Origin: Sandaracinus amylolyticus
Lineage (GTDB): Bacteria; Myxococcota_A; Polyangia; Polyangiales; Sandaracinaceae
Length of the DNA: 64,000 nucleotides
NCBI RefSeq assembly: GCF_000737325.1
Contig: NZ_CP011125.1
Span: 7,502,001 to 7,566,000 of the forward strand
Reading direction: 5' to 3'
Numbering within the stretch: position 1 is the first letter of the stretch; each line of letters starts with the position of its first letter. A program made the position numbers and the translations under genes. Shown here piece after piece: positions 22,108 through 31,025 of this stretch. The notes beneath the pieces are model-generated. The model saw only the letters and a list, made by a program, of their open reading frames with translations. It ran no database searches and was not told the DNA's origin.

Positions 22108-23732
22108 GGCTGCGCGCCGGGGAGCACGAGGAGCTCGTAGTAGCCCATGCGCTCCATCGATCCGCGCCACGTGCCGACGCGCAGCACGACCTGGCCGCTG
22201 CGCGGGGCGGTGACGATCACGCGCGCGTTGCGCCCGCCCGCCGAGTCGTCGTCCTGCGCGACCTCGATGCCGTCCGAGAACGCGCGCAGGAACACGTCGA
22301 TCGTGCTGCGGCCCGACATCGACGTGGTGCCGCGCGCGACGACCGTGAACGTCTCGCCGGGCGCCGCGTTCACGACGATCTCGTCGTACTGACCGCCGGT
22401 CTCGTCGACGCGATCACCGGGCTCGAGCAGCGAGCTCACCTGCGATCCGATCGAGATCGCGATCGCCTGCCCCGGCCCGCCCACGCCGCCCCATCCCGGC
22501 TGCACCGGAGGCTGCTGCGGCTGCGGCTGCACCACGACGCCGCCGCCACCACCCCAGAGCTGATCGTACGGGTTCACCTCGGGCATCCAGTTGCCGGGCG
22601 CGCTCTCGAGCACGTACGTGCCGGTCGCGTACGGACCGCCGCGGCTGCGCACGCGCACCGTGTACACGCCGGCCTGTCCCGCGGTGAACGCGAGGCGCGC
22701 GTCCATCGAGCCCGGCATCGTCTGATCGCTCGCGATCACCGCACCGTTCCACACGAGCTGGAGGCCGACCGCGAGGCGCTGTCCCGCGTACTGATCGGAC
22801 GGGCCCGCGACCGCGAGCAGCGTCGCCGTCTCGCCCGCGGAGAGCGCGAGCGCGTAGTCGTGGTAATAGCCGCCGCCCGCGTCCATCGGGTCGTTGCCGC
22901 TCAGCTGGCCCGAGACGTACGCGCCGATCTGATAGGGACGCACCGCGCCCGCGACCGGCCCCGGATAGCTCGGCATCGTCCAGTAGCCGGGCACCCATCC
23001 ACCGCCGTCGGTCGTGGGCGCGATCCAGATCGCGCCCGGCTGCGGCGGCAGCTCCCAGTGACCGTCGACCCACTGCCAGTCGGCGCCGCCCCACGCCCAG
23101 TGGCCCTCGATCCACATCTCACCGGGGCTCGTCGGCGGGCGCCATCGCGTGGTGCGACGCGGCGGCTGCGGGACGACCACGCGCACCGGCGGAGGACGAC
23201 GCGCGACGACGACGCCACCCCCACGACGCGGCGGCTCGACGACCACGACCCCACCGCGCGGAGGCTGCGGCGCGACGACCACCGCACCTCCACGACGCGG
23301 CGGCTCCACGACCACCGCGCCTCCGCGACGCGGAGGCTCCACGACCACCGCGCCTCCACGACGCGGCGGCTCGACCACCACCGCACCACCACGCGGCGGC
23401 TCGGGCGACACGACCACCGCGCCGCCACGACGCGGCGGCTCGACGACGACGGCGCCACCACGACGCGGCGCATCCGGCGTCACCACCACCGCGCCTCCAC
23501 GACGCGGCGCTTCGGGCGTCACCACCACCGCGCCTCCGCCACGACGCGGCGCTTCGGGCGTGACCACCACTGCGCCGCCTCGACCGCCGCCTCCACCGCC
23601 ACCACCTCCGCGGCGCGGCGGTCGCACCTCGACGCGCTGAGCCTCCGCGCGCGAGGCATCGAGCGCGGGCTGCGCGAGCGCGAGCCCGAGCACGAGCGAG
23701 ACGGAGACGAGCGAGCGCGAGCGGCGAGCCAT
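22095..23732 (-). CDS. exported PPRRGG-repeat protein with tryptophan-rich YXWGXW-like region
   Basis: 545 residues. The start MARRSRSL follows a GGAGG site at good spacing; a signal peptide ends near SRAEA-Q. Residues about 35-185 are a low-complexity array of roughly 12-14 copies of the theme PPRRGGAVVV or EAPRRGGAVVV, strongly basic and glycine-rich. Next comes a Trp-rich segment (MWIEGHWAWG, WQWVDGHWELP, GGWVPGYW) of the YXWGXW repeat type, then two beta-sandwich-like domains with LSAGETATLLAVAG and a pre-peptidase-like ending (GETFTVVARGTTS, VAQDDDSAGG). It probably sits in the periplasm or at the cell surface. The Arg/Pro array could bind polyanions such as polysaccharide or DNA; that is inference. 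Confidence 0.85.
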   Translation of the reverse strand: MARRSRSLVSVSLVLGLALAQPALDASRAEAQRVEVRPPRRGGGGGGGGGRGGAVVVTPEAPRRGGGAVVVTPEAPRRGGAVVVTPDAPRRGGAVVVEPPRRGGAVVVSPEPPRGGAVVVEPPRRGGAVVVEPPRRGGAVVVEPPRRGGAVVVAPQPPRGGVVVVEPPRRGGGVVVARRPPPVRVVVPQPPRRTTRWRPPTSPGEMWIEGHWAWGGADWQWVDGHWELPPQPGAIWIAPTTDGGGWVPGYWTMPSYPGPVAGAVRPYQIGAYVSGQLSGNDPMDAGGGYYHDYALALSAGETATLLAVAGPSDQYAGQRLAVGLQLVWNGAVIASDQTMPGSMDARLAFTAGQAGVYTVRVRSRGGPYATGTYVLESAPGNWMPEVNPYDQLWGGGGGVVVQPQPQQPPVQPGWGGVGGPGQAIAISIGSQVSSLLEPGDRVDETGGQYDEIVVNAAPGETFTVVARGTTSMSGRSTIDVFLRAFSDGIEVAQDDDSAGGRNARVIVTAPRSGQVVLRVGTWRGSMERMGYYELLVLPGAQPYAQ

Positions 23733-23888
23733 GCAGACCTCCATGGTCGAGGCGACCAGCGAGCACCGAGAGCGTCTCACGACGCGCGCCTCGGCGCCGA
23801 GGGGCTTCGACACGAGCCGATGGGCTCGACGCGACACGGTGCGCCGATATTCACGCACGTCGTACGCAGACGCGCGCGAACGGCGCCG

Positions 23889-24572
23889 TCATCCGCCGGT
23901 CACCATCTCCCACGCGCGCACATCGCGCAGGTCGTCGACCGCGACGTGCGCGCCCACGCGCGCGAGCGCGTCCGCTGCATGCGCTCCCGTCCCGACCGCG
24001 AGGCACTCCGCGCCGATCGCGATCGCGGCGCTCACGTCGCGCGGCGTGTCCCCGATCACCACCACGCGGCACTCGCTGCGCGCGCGGCCGAGCCTCGCCG
24101 CCCCGCGATCCGCGCCGATCGCGAGCAGCTGCGCGCGATCCTCGGCGTCGCTGCCGAATCCACCGAAGTCGAAGCGATCGTGCAGCGCACCGCGCGTGAG
24201 CTTCACGCGCGCGCCCGCCTCGACGTTGCCGGTGCCGAGCCCGATCGCGATCGCGCCCAGCGCGCGCAGCCGCTCGAGCATCTCGACGACCCCGGGCAGC
24301 ACGCGATAGCCCTCGGAGCGCGTCACCTCGCCTGCGAGGTGCGAGAGGTAGCGCTCGATCAGCGCGTCGATCGCCGCGTCGTGGTCGTCGAGCCCCGCGT
24401 TGCGCAGCCCCTGACGCGCGATCGCGCGGTCGGTCATGCCGCCGAAGTCGAACCCCGCGTGCTCCGTGCGCGCGCCGATCTCGACGAACGCGCGCTCCAT
24501 CGAGCGCCGCCCCGCGCCCCCGCAGCTCACCAGGGTCCCGTCGATGTCGAAGAGCGCGATCGTCGGCCTCAT
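23889..24572 (-). CDS. HAD-superfamily hydrolase
   Basis: 227 residues starting at MRPTIALFDIDGTLV. All four HAD motifs can be read: I is DIDGT (nucleophile Asp9, acid/base Asp11), II is the Gly-Leu-Gly-Thr-Gly segment (GLGTGN), III is a basic residue in the helix after it, and IV is VVIGDTPRDV. A helical cap of the phosphoglycolate-phosphatase type lies between motifs I and II (residues about 15-95). The likely reaction is phosphate-ester hydrolysis of a small metabolite, with substrate unknown. The gene is divergent from the MscS-type channel gene (92-base gap). The frame is open 36 codons upstream, but that extension is arginine-rich and non-conserved in style. Confidence 0.9.
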   Translation of the reverse strand: MRPTIALFDIDGTLVSCGGAGRRSMERAFVEIGARTEHAGFDFGGMTDRAIARQGLRNAGLDDHDAAIDALIERYLSHLAGEVTRSEGYRVLPGVVEMLERLRALGAIAIGLGTGNVEAGARVKLTRGALHDRFDFGGFGSDAEDRAQLLAIGADRGAARLGRARSECRVVVIGDTPRDVSAAIAIGAECLAVGTGAHAADALARVGAHVAVDDLRDVRAWEMVTGG

Positions 24573-24664
24573 GCGCGCCAGCCTGGCATGCGACCGCCCC
24601 GGCGCCACGGGGGATCGCGACTTGGTGCTTCTCTCCCGCGCGCCTGCTCTGCCATCCTCGCGCC

Positions 24665-26188
24665 GTGCCCGAGACGACACGGTTGCACGAGCTGCTCGCG
24701 GTCACCGCGTTCGGCGGCGTCGGCATCGTGCTCGCGGTCGCGATGCTGCTCGCGGCATACGTGCTGCTCACGCGCGAGGAGCGCGCGCGCCTGCGCCTGC
24801 CGACCGCGCTGCTCGCGATGCACGTGCTGATGGTCAGCGTCGAGTGGCTGCTGCCCGACGACCCGATGGTGCGGCGTCCGATGCGCGTGCTCGCGATCGG
24901 GCTCCTCCTGCTCTCGATGGCGCGCAGCGGCTTCCTGCTGCTGGTGCACGTGCTCGTCGGGCGCCGCGGCAACACGCCGCTGCCCAAGATCATCCAGGAC
25001 ATCCTCCAGGGCGTCTTCTACGCGGGCGCCGGCATCGTCGTGCTGCGCGCCGCGGGCGTCGAGCCGACGTCGCTGCTCACGACGTCGGCGCTGCTCACCG
25101 CGGTCATCGGTCTCTCGCTGCAGGAGACGCTCGGCAACCTCTTCGCGGGCCTCGCGATCCAGGCGCAGCGTCCGTTCGAGATCGGCGACTGGATCCAGCT
25201 CGACGCGAACGACGCCAGCGTCGGACGCGTGGTCGAGATCAACTGGCGCGCGACGAAGCTGCTCACGATCGACAACGTCGAGATCACGGTGCCGAACGGC
25301 GCGCTCGCGCGCGCGTCGCTGCGCAACTACAGCCGCCCGCTGCCGCACGTGCGTCGCGCGGTGACCATCACCGTCGCGCCGGACGTCCCACCCGCGGAGG
25401 TGCACCGCCTCTTCGAGGACGCGGTGAAGGGCTCGCCCGGCGTGCTCGAGCAGCCCGCGCCCGACGTGGTCACCGTCGGCTTCACCGACATCGGCGTCGA
25501 CTACCGCGTGCGCTTCTGGATGACCGAGCTCGAGCGCATCCAGCCGATCGAGGGCGCGGTGCGCGATCGCCTCTGGTACGCGCTGCAGCGCGCCGGGCTC
25601 GGCATCCCGGGCGCGCGCCGGCAGGTGCTCGTGCAGCAGGCCACGCGCGAGTCGCGCGCGGAGGAGCAGGCGCAGCACGCGCGCGATCGCGCGACCTCGC
25701 TCTACGCCGTCGACTTCCTGCGCAACGTGCCCGAGGACGCGATGCAGCAGCTCGCCGCGTCGACCGCGCGCCGCATGTACGCGCCGGGCGAGACCGTGAT
25801 CGTCGAGGGCAGCGAGGGCTCGGAGCTCTTCGTCGTCGAGAGCGGCGAGGTCGAGATCGTGATCACGAAGGATCGCGCGCAGGCCGCGCGCGTCGCGACC
25901 GTGGGGCCCGGGCGCTTCTTCGGCGAGATGTCGCTGATGACCGGCGAGCGGCGTCGCGCGACGGTGCGCACGCTGACGCAGACCGTGCTCCTCGTCGTCG
26001 GCAAGAAGGACCTGCAGCCGATCCTCGAGGGCCATCCGGCGATCGCGCAGCGCATCAGCGAGGTGCTCGCGGAGCGCGACCTCGCGCTCGGCAACGTGCA
26101 CGCGAAGGACGCGAAGGAGCACAAGAGCATCGTGGAGCAGCGCAGCGACGCGCTGCTCCATCGCATCCGCGCGTTCTTCAGCCTCTAA
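24665..26188 (+). CDS. MscS-family channel with C-terminal cyclic-nucleotide-binding domain
   Basis: 507 residues from a GTG. Hydrophobic segments near residues 10-30, 38-58 and 75-100 precede the MscS pore region (about 136-165), with LLTTSALLTAVIGLSLQ and NLFAGLAIQ. The cytoplasmic beta domain follows (RPFEIGDWIQL, ITVPNGALARA). Residues about 370-470 form a cNMP-binding domain (MYAPGETVIVEGSEG, FFGEMSLMTGERRRATV) with the phosphate-cassette Glu and Arg present. This layout belongs to bacterial cyclic-nucleotide-gated MscS homologues, which respond to ligand rather than to tension alone. Which nucleotide is bound is not visible. The stop overlaps the end of the convergent EamA gene by 11 bases. 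Confidence 0.93.
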   Translation: MPETTRLHELLAVTAFGGVGIVLAVAMLLAAYVLLTREERARLRLPTALLAMHVLMVSVEWLLPDDPMVRRPMRVLAIGLLLLSMARSGFLLLVHVLVGRRGNTPLPKIIQDILQGVFYAGAGIVVLRAAGVEPTSLLTTSALLTAVIGLSLQETLGNLFAGLAIQAQRPFEIGDWIQLDANDASVGRVVEINWRATKLLTIDNVEITVPNGALARASLRNYSRPLPHVRRAVTITVAPDVPPAEVHRLFEDAVKGSPGVLEQPAPDVVTVGFTDIGVDYRVRFWMTELERIQPIEGAVRDRLWYALQRAGLGIPGARRQVLVQQATRESRAEEQAQHARDRATSLYAVDFLRNVPEDAMQQLAASTARRMYAPGETVIVEGSEGSELFVVESGEVEIVITKDRAQAARVATVGPGRFFGEMSLMTGERRRATVRTLTQTVLLVVGKKDLQPILEGHPAIAQRISEVLAERDLALGNVHAKDAKEHKSIVEQRSDALLHRIRAFFSL

Positions 26189-27101
26189 CCGAGCCGCGGA
26201 TCGCCCACATCACGCCGCCCGCGATCGCCGCGCCCGCGATCGCCGTCGCCCACGAGATCGCCTCGCCCGCGAGCACCGCGCCCAGCACCACGGCGACGAT
26301 CGGGTTCACGTACGCGTAGCTCATCGCGACCGCGGGGCGCGCGTGACGCAGCAGCCACGCGTACGCGGTGAAGGCGACCAGCGATCCGAGCACCACGAGA
26401 TGCAGCCACGCGACCGCGGCGCGCAGCGGGATCTCGTGAGGCACGGGCTCGCCGACGAGCGCGCTCACCGCGAGCAGCGTCGCCCCTCCGAGCATCATCT
26501 GCGTGGCCGTCGCACCGAGCGCGGTGCCCGGTCGCGCGCGTCCTTCCGCGCGCGACCAGAGCGAGCCGAGCGCGAAGCCGATCGGCGCGAGCACGATCAG
26601 CACACCGTCGAGCCCCGCACCGCCGAGCGGCGAGCCGAGCGCGAGCACGATCACCGCCGCGAGCCCGAGCATCATCCCGCCGAGCTCGGCGCGGGTCGGA
26701 CGCTCGCCGCTCAGCGCGCCCGCGCCGGCGGCGATCAGCGGCGTGGTCGCGCACACGACCGCGGCGATGCCGGACGGCACCGTGCGCTCCGCGGCGGCGA
26801 CGAGCCCGTTGCCCGCGCCGAAGAGCAGCGCCCCGATCGGCAGCGCGACGAGCCACGTGCGCGCGCGCGGCCATGCCTCGCCGCGCCACCGCGCGATCGC
26901 GAGCAGCACCGTGCCCGCGACGACGAAGCGCAGCCCCGCCTGTCCGAACGGCGGCAGCGACTCGACGGCGACGCGCATCGCGAGGTAGGTCGAGCCCCAG
27001 ATGAGATAGATCGTGGCCAGCGCGCCGACGAGGCGCGGATCGAGCGAGGGCCGTGCGGCGACGAGCGGGAGCGTGGTCGAGCTGCTCATGCGGCTCGTCA
27101 T
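26178..27101 (-). CDS. EamA/DMT-family inner membrane transporter
   Basis: 307 residues from MTSRMSSS (CGAGG just before it); ATG 27089, four codons later, is an alternative. About ten hydrophobic segments form two EamA repeats, with the typical IYLIWGSTYLAMR first helix, an RF-x-VAGTVLL second helix and a late SYAYVNPIVAVVLG motif. Such proteins export amino acids or drugs. The gene is divergent from a MocR-type regulator, and the shared 130-base region holds a strong palindrome plus a direct half-repeat, so the regulator probably controls this exporter. MocR proteins use PLP or amino-group ligands, hinting at amino-acid or vitamin B6-related transport. Confidence 0.92.
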   Translation of the reverse strand: MTSRMSSSTTLPLVAARPSLDPRLVGALATIYLIWGSTYLAMRVAVESLPPFGQAGLRFVVAGTVLLAIARWRGEAWPRARTWLVALPIGALLFGAGNGLVAAAERTVPSGIAAVVCATTPLIAAGAGALSGERPTRAELGGMMLGLAAVIVLALGSPLGGAGLDGVLIVLAPIGFALGSLWSRAEGRARPGTALGATATQMMLGGATLLAVSALVGEPVPHEIPLRAAVAWLHLVVLGSLVAFTAYAWLLRHARPAVAMSYAYVNPIVAVVLGAVLAGEAISWATAIAGAAIAGGVMWAIRGSVRG

Positions 27102-27117
27102 GCGCCTCGTGGGTGCA

Positions 27118-27173
27118 CCGGTACAGATGCAGGAACGCGCGACCAGGGCCGGTACAGATGCGCGCTGTACCGG
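27118..27173. promoter_or_regulatory. MocR-type operator: direct repeat plus palindrome
   Basis: CCGGTACAGATGC occurs at 27118 and again at 27149 (31 bases apart, about three helical turns). The second copy is the left half of a perfect palindrome, CCGGTACAG (27149-27157) and CTGTACCGG (27165-27173), with a seven-base spacer. It sits between the divergent EamA and MocR genes. MocR regulators such as GabR and PdxR typically bind direct repeats combined with an inverted repeat. Confidence 0.75.
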
Positions 27174-27231
27174 TGTCGGCCTCCCGAATCTGTGCTGGTC
27201 GCTCGCGCGCTCGGCCATCACACTCGAGCGC

Positions 27232-28674
27232 ATGGCACGGGCTGCGGCCGAGGACGATGCGTTCCTCTACGAGCGCATCGCCGACGAGCTGGACGATCTG
27301 ATCGGGCGCGGCGCGCTGCGCGCGGGCGATCGGCTGCCCAGCGTGCGCAGGCTGAGCGAGGAGCGCGGCGTGAGCGTCGCGACGGTCGTCGCGGCGTACC
27401 TGCTCCTCGAAGGTCGCGGCGTCGCCGAGGCGCGCCCCAAGTCGGGCCACTTCGTGCGCGCGCGCTCGAGCGCCGAGGCGAAGGTGCCCTCGGTCCCGCG
27501 GCGCACCGCGGCGCCGGCGCGCGTCTCGATCGACGCCGACGCGGATCAGCTCATCCAGGCGATGCTGCAGGCGCGTCACGGCGAGGTCCCGCTCGGCTGC
27601 GCGTACCTCGCGCCCGAGCTCCTGCCGCTGCGCAAGCTCAACACGATGCTCGCGCAGGTCGCGCGCGAAGGCGGCGGCCCGGGCGGCGCGTACGACGAGC
27701 TGCGCGGCTCGCTCCAGCTGCGACGGCAGCTCGCGCGCCTCGCCGCGGGGTGGGGCGTCGCGCTCGGCGAGGACGAGCTCGTCACGACGCTCGGCGGCAC
27801 CGACGCGCTCAACCTCGCGATCGGCGCGCTGACGCGCCCCGGCGACGTGATCGCGCTCGAGTCGCCGGCGTACTTCGCGTTCCTGCGGATGTTCGATCAC
27901 CACGGGCTGCGCGCGATCGAGATCCCGACCGATCCGCGCACCGGCCTCGATCTCGACGCGCTCGCGGACGCGCTGCGGCGGGCGCCGGTGCGCGCGGTGC
28001 TGTGCTCGCCGAACTTCCAGAACCCGCTCGGCGCGCGCATGCCCGACGAGCACAAGGAGCGCTTGGTCCGCATGGTCTCGCGCCGCGGCATCGCGCTCAT
28101 CGAGGACGACGTCTACGGCGATCTCGCGCACGACGGATCGCGCCCGCGCCCCGCGAAGGCGTTCGATCGCGACGGCTCGGTGCTGCTCGTCGGATCGATG
28201 TCGAAGACGCTCGCGCCCGGCTATCGCGTCGGCTGGCTCGCGCCCGGGCGCTTCGACGAGCCGGTGCTGCGCCGCAAGAGCGCGATGACGCTCGCGTGCC
28301 CGACGCCGACCGAGATGGCGGTCGCCGAGCTGCTGGAGCACGGCGGCTACGAGCGCCACCTCCGTCGCCTGCGCCGCGCGCTCGCCGATCAGAGCGCGCA
28401 GCACCGCGACGCGATCGTGCGCGCGTTCCCGGAGGGGACGCGCGTCTCGCAGCCGCAGGGCGGGTTCGTGCTGTGGGTCGAGATGCCGCACGGCATCAGC
28501 GGCATCGAGCTCCAGGCGCGCGCGCTCGAGCAGGGCATCGCGATCGCGCCGGGGCCGATCTTCTCGGCGCGCGCTCGCTTCCAGAGCTGCATCCGGATCA
28601 GCAGCGGGCACCCGTTCTCGCCGCGGATCCACCGCGCGATCGCGACGCTGGGCCGCCTCGCGCACGAGTCGTGA
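27232..28674 (+). CDS. MocR-family (GntR-aminotransferase) transcriptional regulator
   Basis: 480 residues. Residues about 10-80 are a GntR winged helix (RIADELDDLIGRGALRAGDRLPS, RLSEERGVSVATV split by a short turn). A linker follows, then a fold-type-I aminotransferase domain (about 110-475) with the Tyr and Asp of SPAYFAF and EDDVYGDL and the PLP lysine in GSMSKTLAPGYRVGW (Lys325). PLP usually serves as a ligand or switch rather than for catalysis in this family. The ATG has only a weak GAG upstream. It probably regulates itself and the divergent EamA exporter through the operator at 27118-27173. Family assignment is firm; the effector is unknown. Confidence 0.94.
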   Translation: MARAAAEDDAFLYERIADELDDLIGRGALRAGDRLPSVRRLSEERGVSVATVVAAYLLLEGRGVAEARPKSGHFVRARSSAEAKVPSVPRRTAAPARVSIDADADQLIQAMLQARHGEVPLGCAYLAPELLPLRKLNTMLAQVAREGGGPGGAYDELRGSLQLRRQLARLAAGWGVALGEDELVTTLGGTDALNLAIGALTRPGDVIALESPAYFAFLRMFDHHGLRAIEIPTDPRTGLDLDALADALRRAPVRAVLCSPNFQNPLGARMPDEHKERLVRMVSRRGIALIEDDVYGDLAHDGSRPRPAKAFDRDGSVLLVGSMSKTLAPGYRVGWLAPGRFDEPVLRRKSAMTLACPTPTEMAVAELLEHGGYERHLRRLRRALADQSAQHRDAIVRAFPEGTRVSQPQGGFVLWVEMPHGISGIELQARALEQGIAIAPGPIFSARARFQSCIRISSGHPFSPRIHRAIATLGRLAHES

Positions 28675-28684
28675 CCGCGCGCGC

Positions 28685-29167
28685 TCACTCCTCGCGGAGC
28701 TCGGCGTACTCGATGCGCTCGCCGGTCGAGAGCTGACAGCGCCCCGCGCCTCCCGCCTCCGGTCCCTCCTCGGGACGCGCGAGCTGGAAGACGCAGCGCA
28801 TGCGCTGACCCTCGGGGCCTCGCAGCTGCGCGACCATGCGGCCCGAGTACACACGATCGAAGCTCGCGTCGTGGTACGTCGTCCCCTCCGAGTACGACGG
28901 CGCGGCCCACGACGACCAGTACGGCCCGAGGTCCTCGCGCACCACGCTCGAGTGCACCTGCATGAAGCGCCCGTCGAACGCGCGGCCGTCGGGCAGCGTC
29001 GCGTGGATGCTGCCCTCGGTCGCGTTCGGGTCGGCGCGCCACGCGAACGCGACCTCGCCGCCTTCCTCGGGCTTCCCGTCGCGCTCGAGCACACCGTCGC
29101 CGACGCCCGTGGTCGCGCACCCCACGAGCACCGCCGAGGCCGCGAGGATGATCGTGGTGTTCCGCAT
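28685..29167 (-). CDS. small lipoprotein of unknown function
   Basis: 160 residues. MRNTTIILAASAVLVGC gives lipidated Cys17. The mature part holds the motifs GPYWSSW, YSGRMVAQLRG and MRCVFQL, an arrangement I have seen in many small proteobacterial and myxobacterial lipoproteins of unassigned role, with two Cys near the end that could form a disulfide. It is convergent with the MocR gene (10-base gap) and divergent from the receiver-reductase fusion (123-base gap). No operon partner is visible. Confidence 0.85.
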   Translation of the reverse strand: MRNTTIILAASAVLVGCATTGVGDGVLERDGKPEEGGEVAFAWRADPNATEGSIHATLPDGRAFDGRFMQVHSSVVREDLGPYWSSWAAPSYSEGTTYHDASFDRVYSGRMVAQLRGPEGQRMRCVFQLARPEEGPEAGGAGRCQLSTGERIEYAELREE

Positions 29168-29290
29168 CGCGCTGCTCCGCTCCGCGATCGAAGCAAGCGG
29201 TGCGCCTCGTCCGGGGTCGCCGCCCTGCGCGTCGTCGCGCGCTTCGTCGTGCTCGCGCGCGGACTATCTGTCGGCGTCGAGAGGCACGAC

Positions 29291-30976
29291 GTGCACACGA
29301 ACCCCGTGATCGTCGTCGTCGACGACCAGCCGGCTTCGCTCGAGGCGCTCCGCGACGCGCTCGAGCGGCGCTACCACGCGGACTACCGCGTGCGCGCGTT
29401 CACGGCGCCCGACGATGCGCGCGCCGAGCTCGCGGATCTGCGCGCGCGCGGCGAGCCCGTCGCGCTCGTGATCGCCGATCAGTGGATGCCGGGGACGACC
29501 GGCGTCGAGCTCCTCGACGACGCGCACCGACTGCACCCGCACGCGGAGCGCGCGCTGCTCGTCGAGTGGGCGGATCGCGCGGCGGCACCGGCCATCCTGC
29601 AGGGCTGCGCGTTCGGCCGGCTCGAGAGCTACGTGATCAAGCCGTGGTCGCCGCCCGAGGTGCACCTGTATCCGCTCGTCGGCGAGCTGCTCGCGGACTG
29701 GACGCGCGTGCACGGCGATCGCCTCGAGCTGCTGCGCATCGTCACCGCGATTCCGTCGCGGCGCGGGCGCGAGCTCCAGGAGCTGCTCCAACGCAGCGGC
29801 ATCCCGTATGGCGTGCGTGACGCGTCGAGCCCCGAGGGCGTGCAGCTCCTGCGCGACACCGGGCTCGCGCACGCACAGCTCCCGGTGCTCGTGTTCTTCG
29901 ACGGTCGCGCGCTCGTCGATCCCAGCAACGCGGAGCTGCAGGACGCGATCGCCGAGGCCGCGCCGAGCGAGACGTCGTGCGACCTCGCGATCGTCGGCGC
30001 GGGCCCGGCGGGCCTCGCGGCCGCGGTGTACGCCGCGTCGGAAGGCCTCCGCACGTTCGTGATCGAGCGCGAGGTCGTCGGCGGGCAAGCGGGCACGAGC
30101 GCGCTGATCCGCAACTACCTCGGGTTCCCGCGCGGCATCAGCGGCGCGGAGCTCGCGCGGCGCGCGTGGGAGCAGGCGTGGCTCTTCGGCGCGAAGTACG
30201 TGCTCGCGCGGGCGGTCGTCGAGCTGCGCGCCCAGGGCGCGGAGCGCGTGCTGGTGCTCGAGGACGGCCGCACCCTCCACGCGCGCGCCGTGCTCGTCGC
30301 GACGGGCGCGAGCTACCGCCGGCTCGACGTGCCTGCGGTCGAGCGCTTCGTCGGCGCGGGCGTGTACTTCGTCGTCGGCGGTGACCCGCGCGTGATGGCG
30401 GGCCACGACGCGTTCGTCGTCGGCGCCGGCAACTCCGCCGGGCAGGCGGTGCTCCACCTCGCGAAGCACGCGCGGAAGATGACGCTCCTCGTCCGCGGCG
30501 CGTCGCTCGCGCGCTCGATGTCGGCGTACCTCGTCGGCGAGATCGCGCGCGCGCCGAACATCGAGGTGCGCTTCGAGACCGAGGTCGCGGGCGCGGCGGG
30601 CAAGAGCAAGCTGGAGCAGCTCACGCTGCGTGATCGGCGCACCGGCGCGCTCGAGACGGTCCCGGCCGAGATGCTCTTCGTGATGATCGGCGCGCTCCCG
30701 CACACCGAGTGGCTCGAGGGCGTCGTGCAGCGCGACGCGCACGGGTACCTGCTGACCGGCGCCGACGCGGGTGCCGGCGGGCCCGCGCCGATGCGCTTCG
30801 AGACCAGCCTGCCCGGCGTGTTCGCGGCCGGCGACGTGCGCCACGGATCGGAGAAGCGCCTCGCGTCGGCGGTCGGCGAAGGCGCGGCCGTCGTGCGCGA
30901 GGTGCACGAGCGCCTTCGCGCGCCGGTCGCGGTCGCGTCGAGGACGAGCGCGGTGTGGAGCGAGGTCTCGCCGTGA
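29291..30976 (+). CDS. fused response-regulator receiver and thioredoxin-reductase-like flavoprotein
   Basis: 561 residues from a GTG. Residues 1 to about 125 are a receiver domain (acidic pair Asp11-Asp12, phospho-acceptor Asp63 in IADQWMPG, Lys117 in VIKPW). Residues about 140-225 look thioredoxin/glutaredoxin-like (PVLVFFDGRALVDPS) without a CxxC. From about 230 a thioredoxin-reductase fold follows, with FAD motif IVGAGPAGLAAAVYA, GGQAGTSALIRNYLGFP, NADPH motif VVGAGNSAGQA and C-terminal FAD block GVFAAGDVRHGSEKR. The CxxC redox pair of true thioredoxin reductases is absent (VVGGDP at that place), so electrons must go to another acceptor. A recognised fusion family exists with this order. 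It lies upstream of another redox fusion (31860). Confidence 0.92.
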   Translation: MHTNPVIVVVDDQPASLEALRDALERRYHADYRVRAFTAPDDARAELADLRARGEPVALVIADQWMPGTTGVELLDDAHRLHPHAERALLVEWADRAAAPAILQGCAFGRLESYVIKPWSPPEVHLYPLVGELLADWTRVHGDRLELLRIVTAIPSRRGRELQELLQRSGIPYGVRDASSPEGVQLLRDTGLAHAQLPVLVFFDGRALVDPSNAELQDAIAEAAPSETSCDLAIVGAGPAGLAAAVYAASEGLRTFVIEREVVGGQAGTSALIRNYLGFPRGISGAELARRAWEQAWLFGAKYVLARAVVELRAQGAERVLVLEDGRTLHARAVLVATGASYRRLDVPAVERFVGAGVYFVVGGDPRVMAGHDAFVVGAGNSAGQAVLHLAKHARKMTLLVRGASLARSMSAYLVGEIARAPNIEVRFETEVAGAAGKSKLEQLTLRDRRTGALETVPAEMLFVMIGALPHTEWLEGVVQRDAHGYLLTGADAGAGGPAPMRFETSLPGVFAAGDVRHGSEKRLASAVGEGAAVVREVHERLRAPVAVASRTSAVWSEVSP

Positions 30977-31025
30977 GGCTTCTTCCCCGTTGCGCGCGGC
31001 GGCGCGCGAGTGTCCAATCGCGTTC

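Noticed and set aside
23149-23640. Short direct repeats resembling a CRISPR array
   Set aside because: The units are irregular in length, have no unique spacers and encode the PPRRGG repeats in frame.
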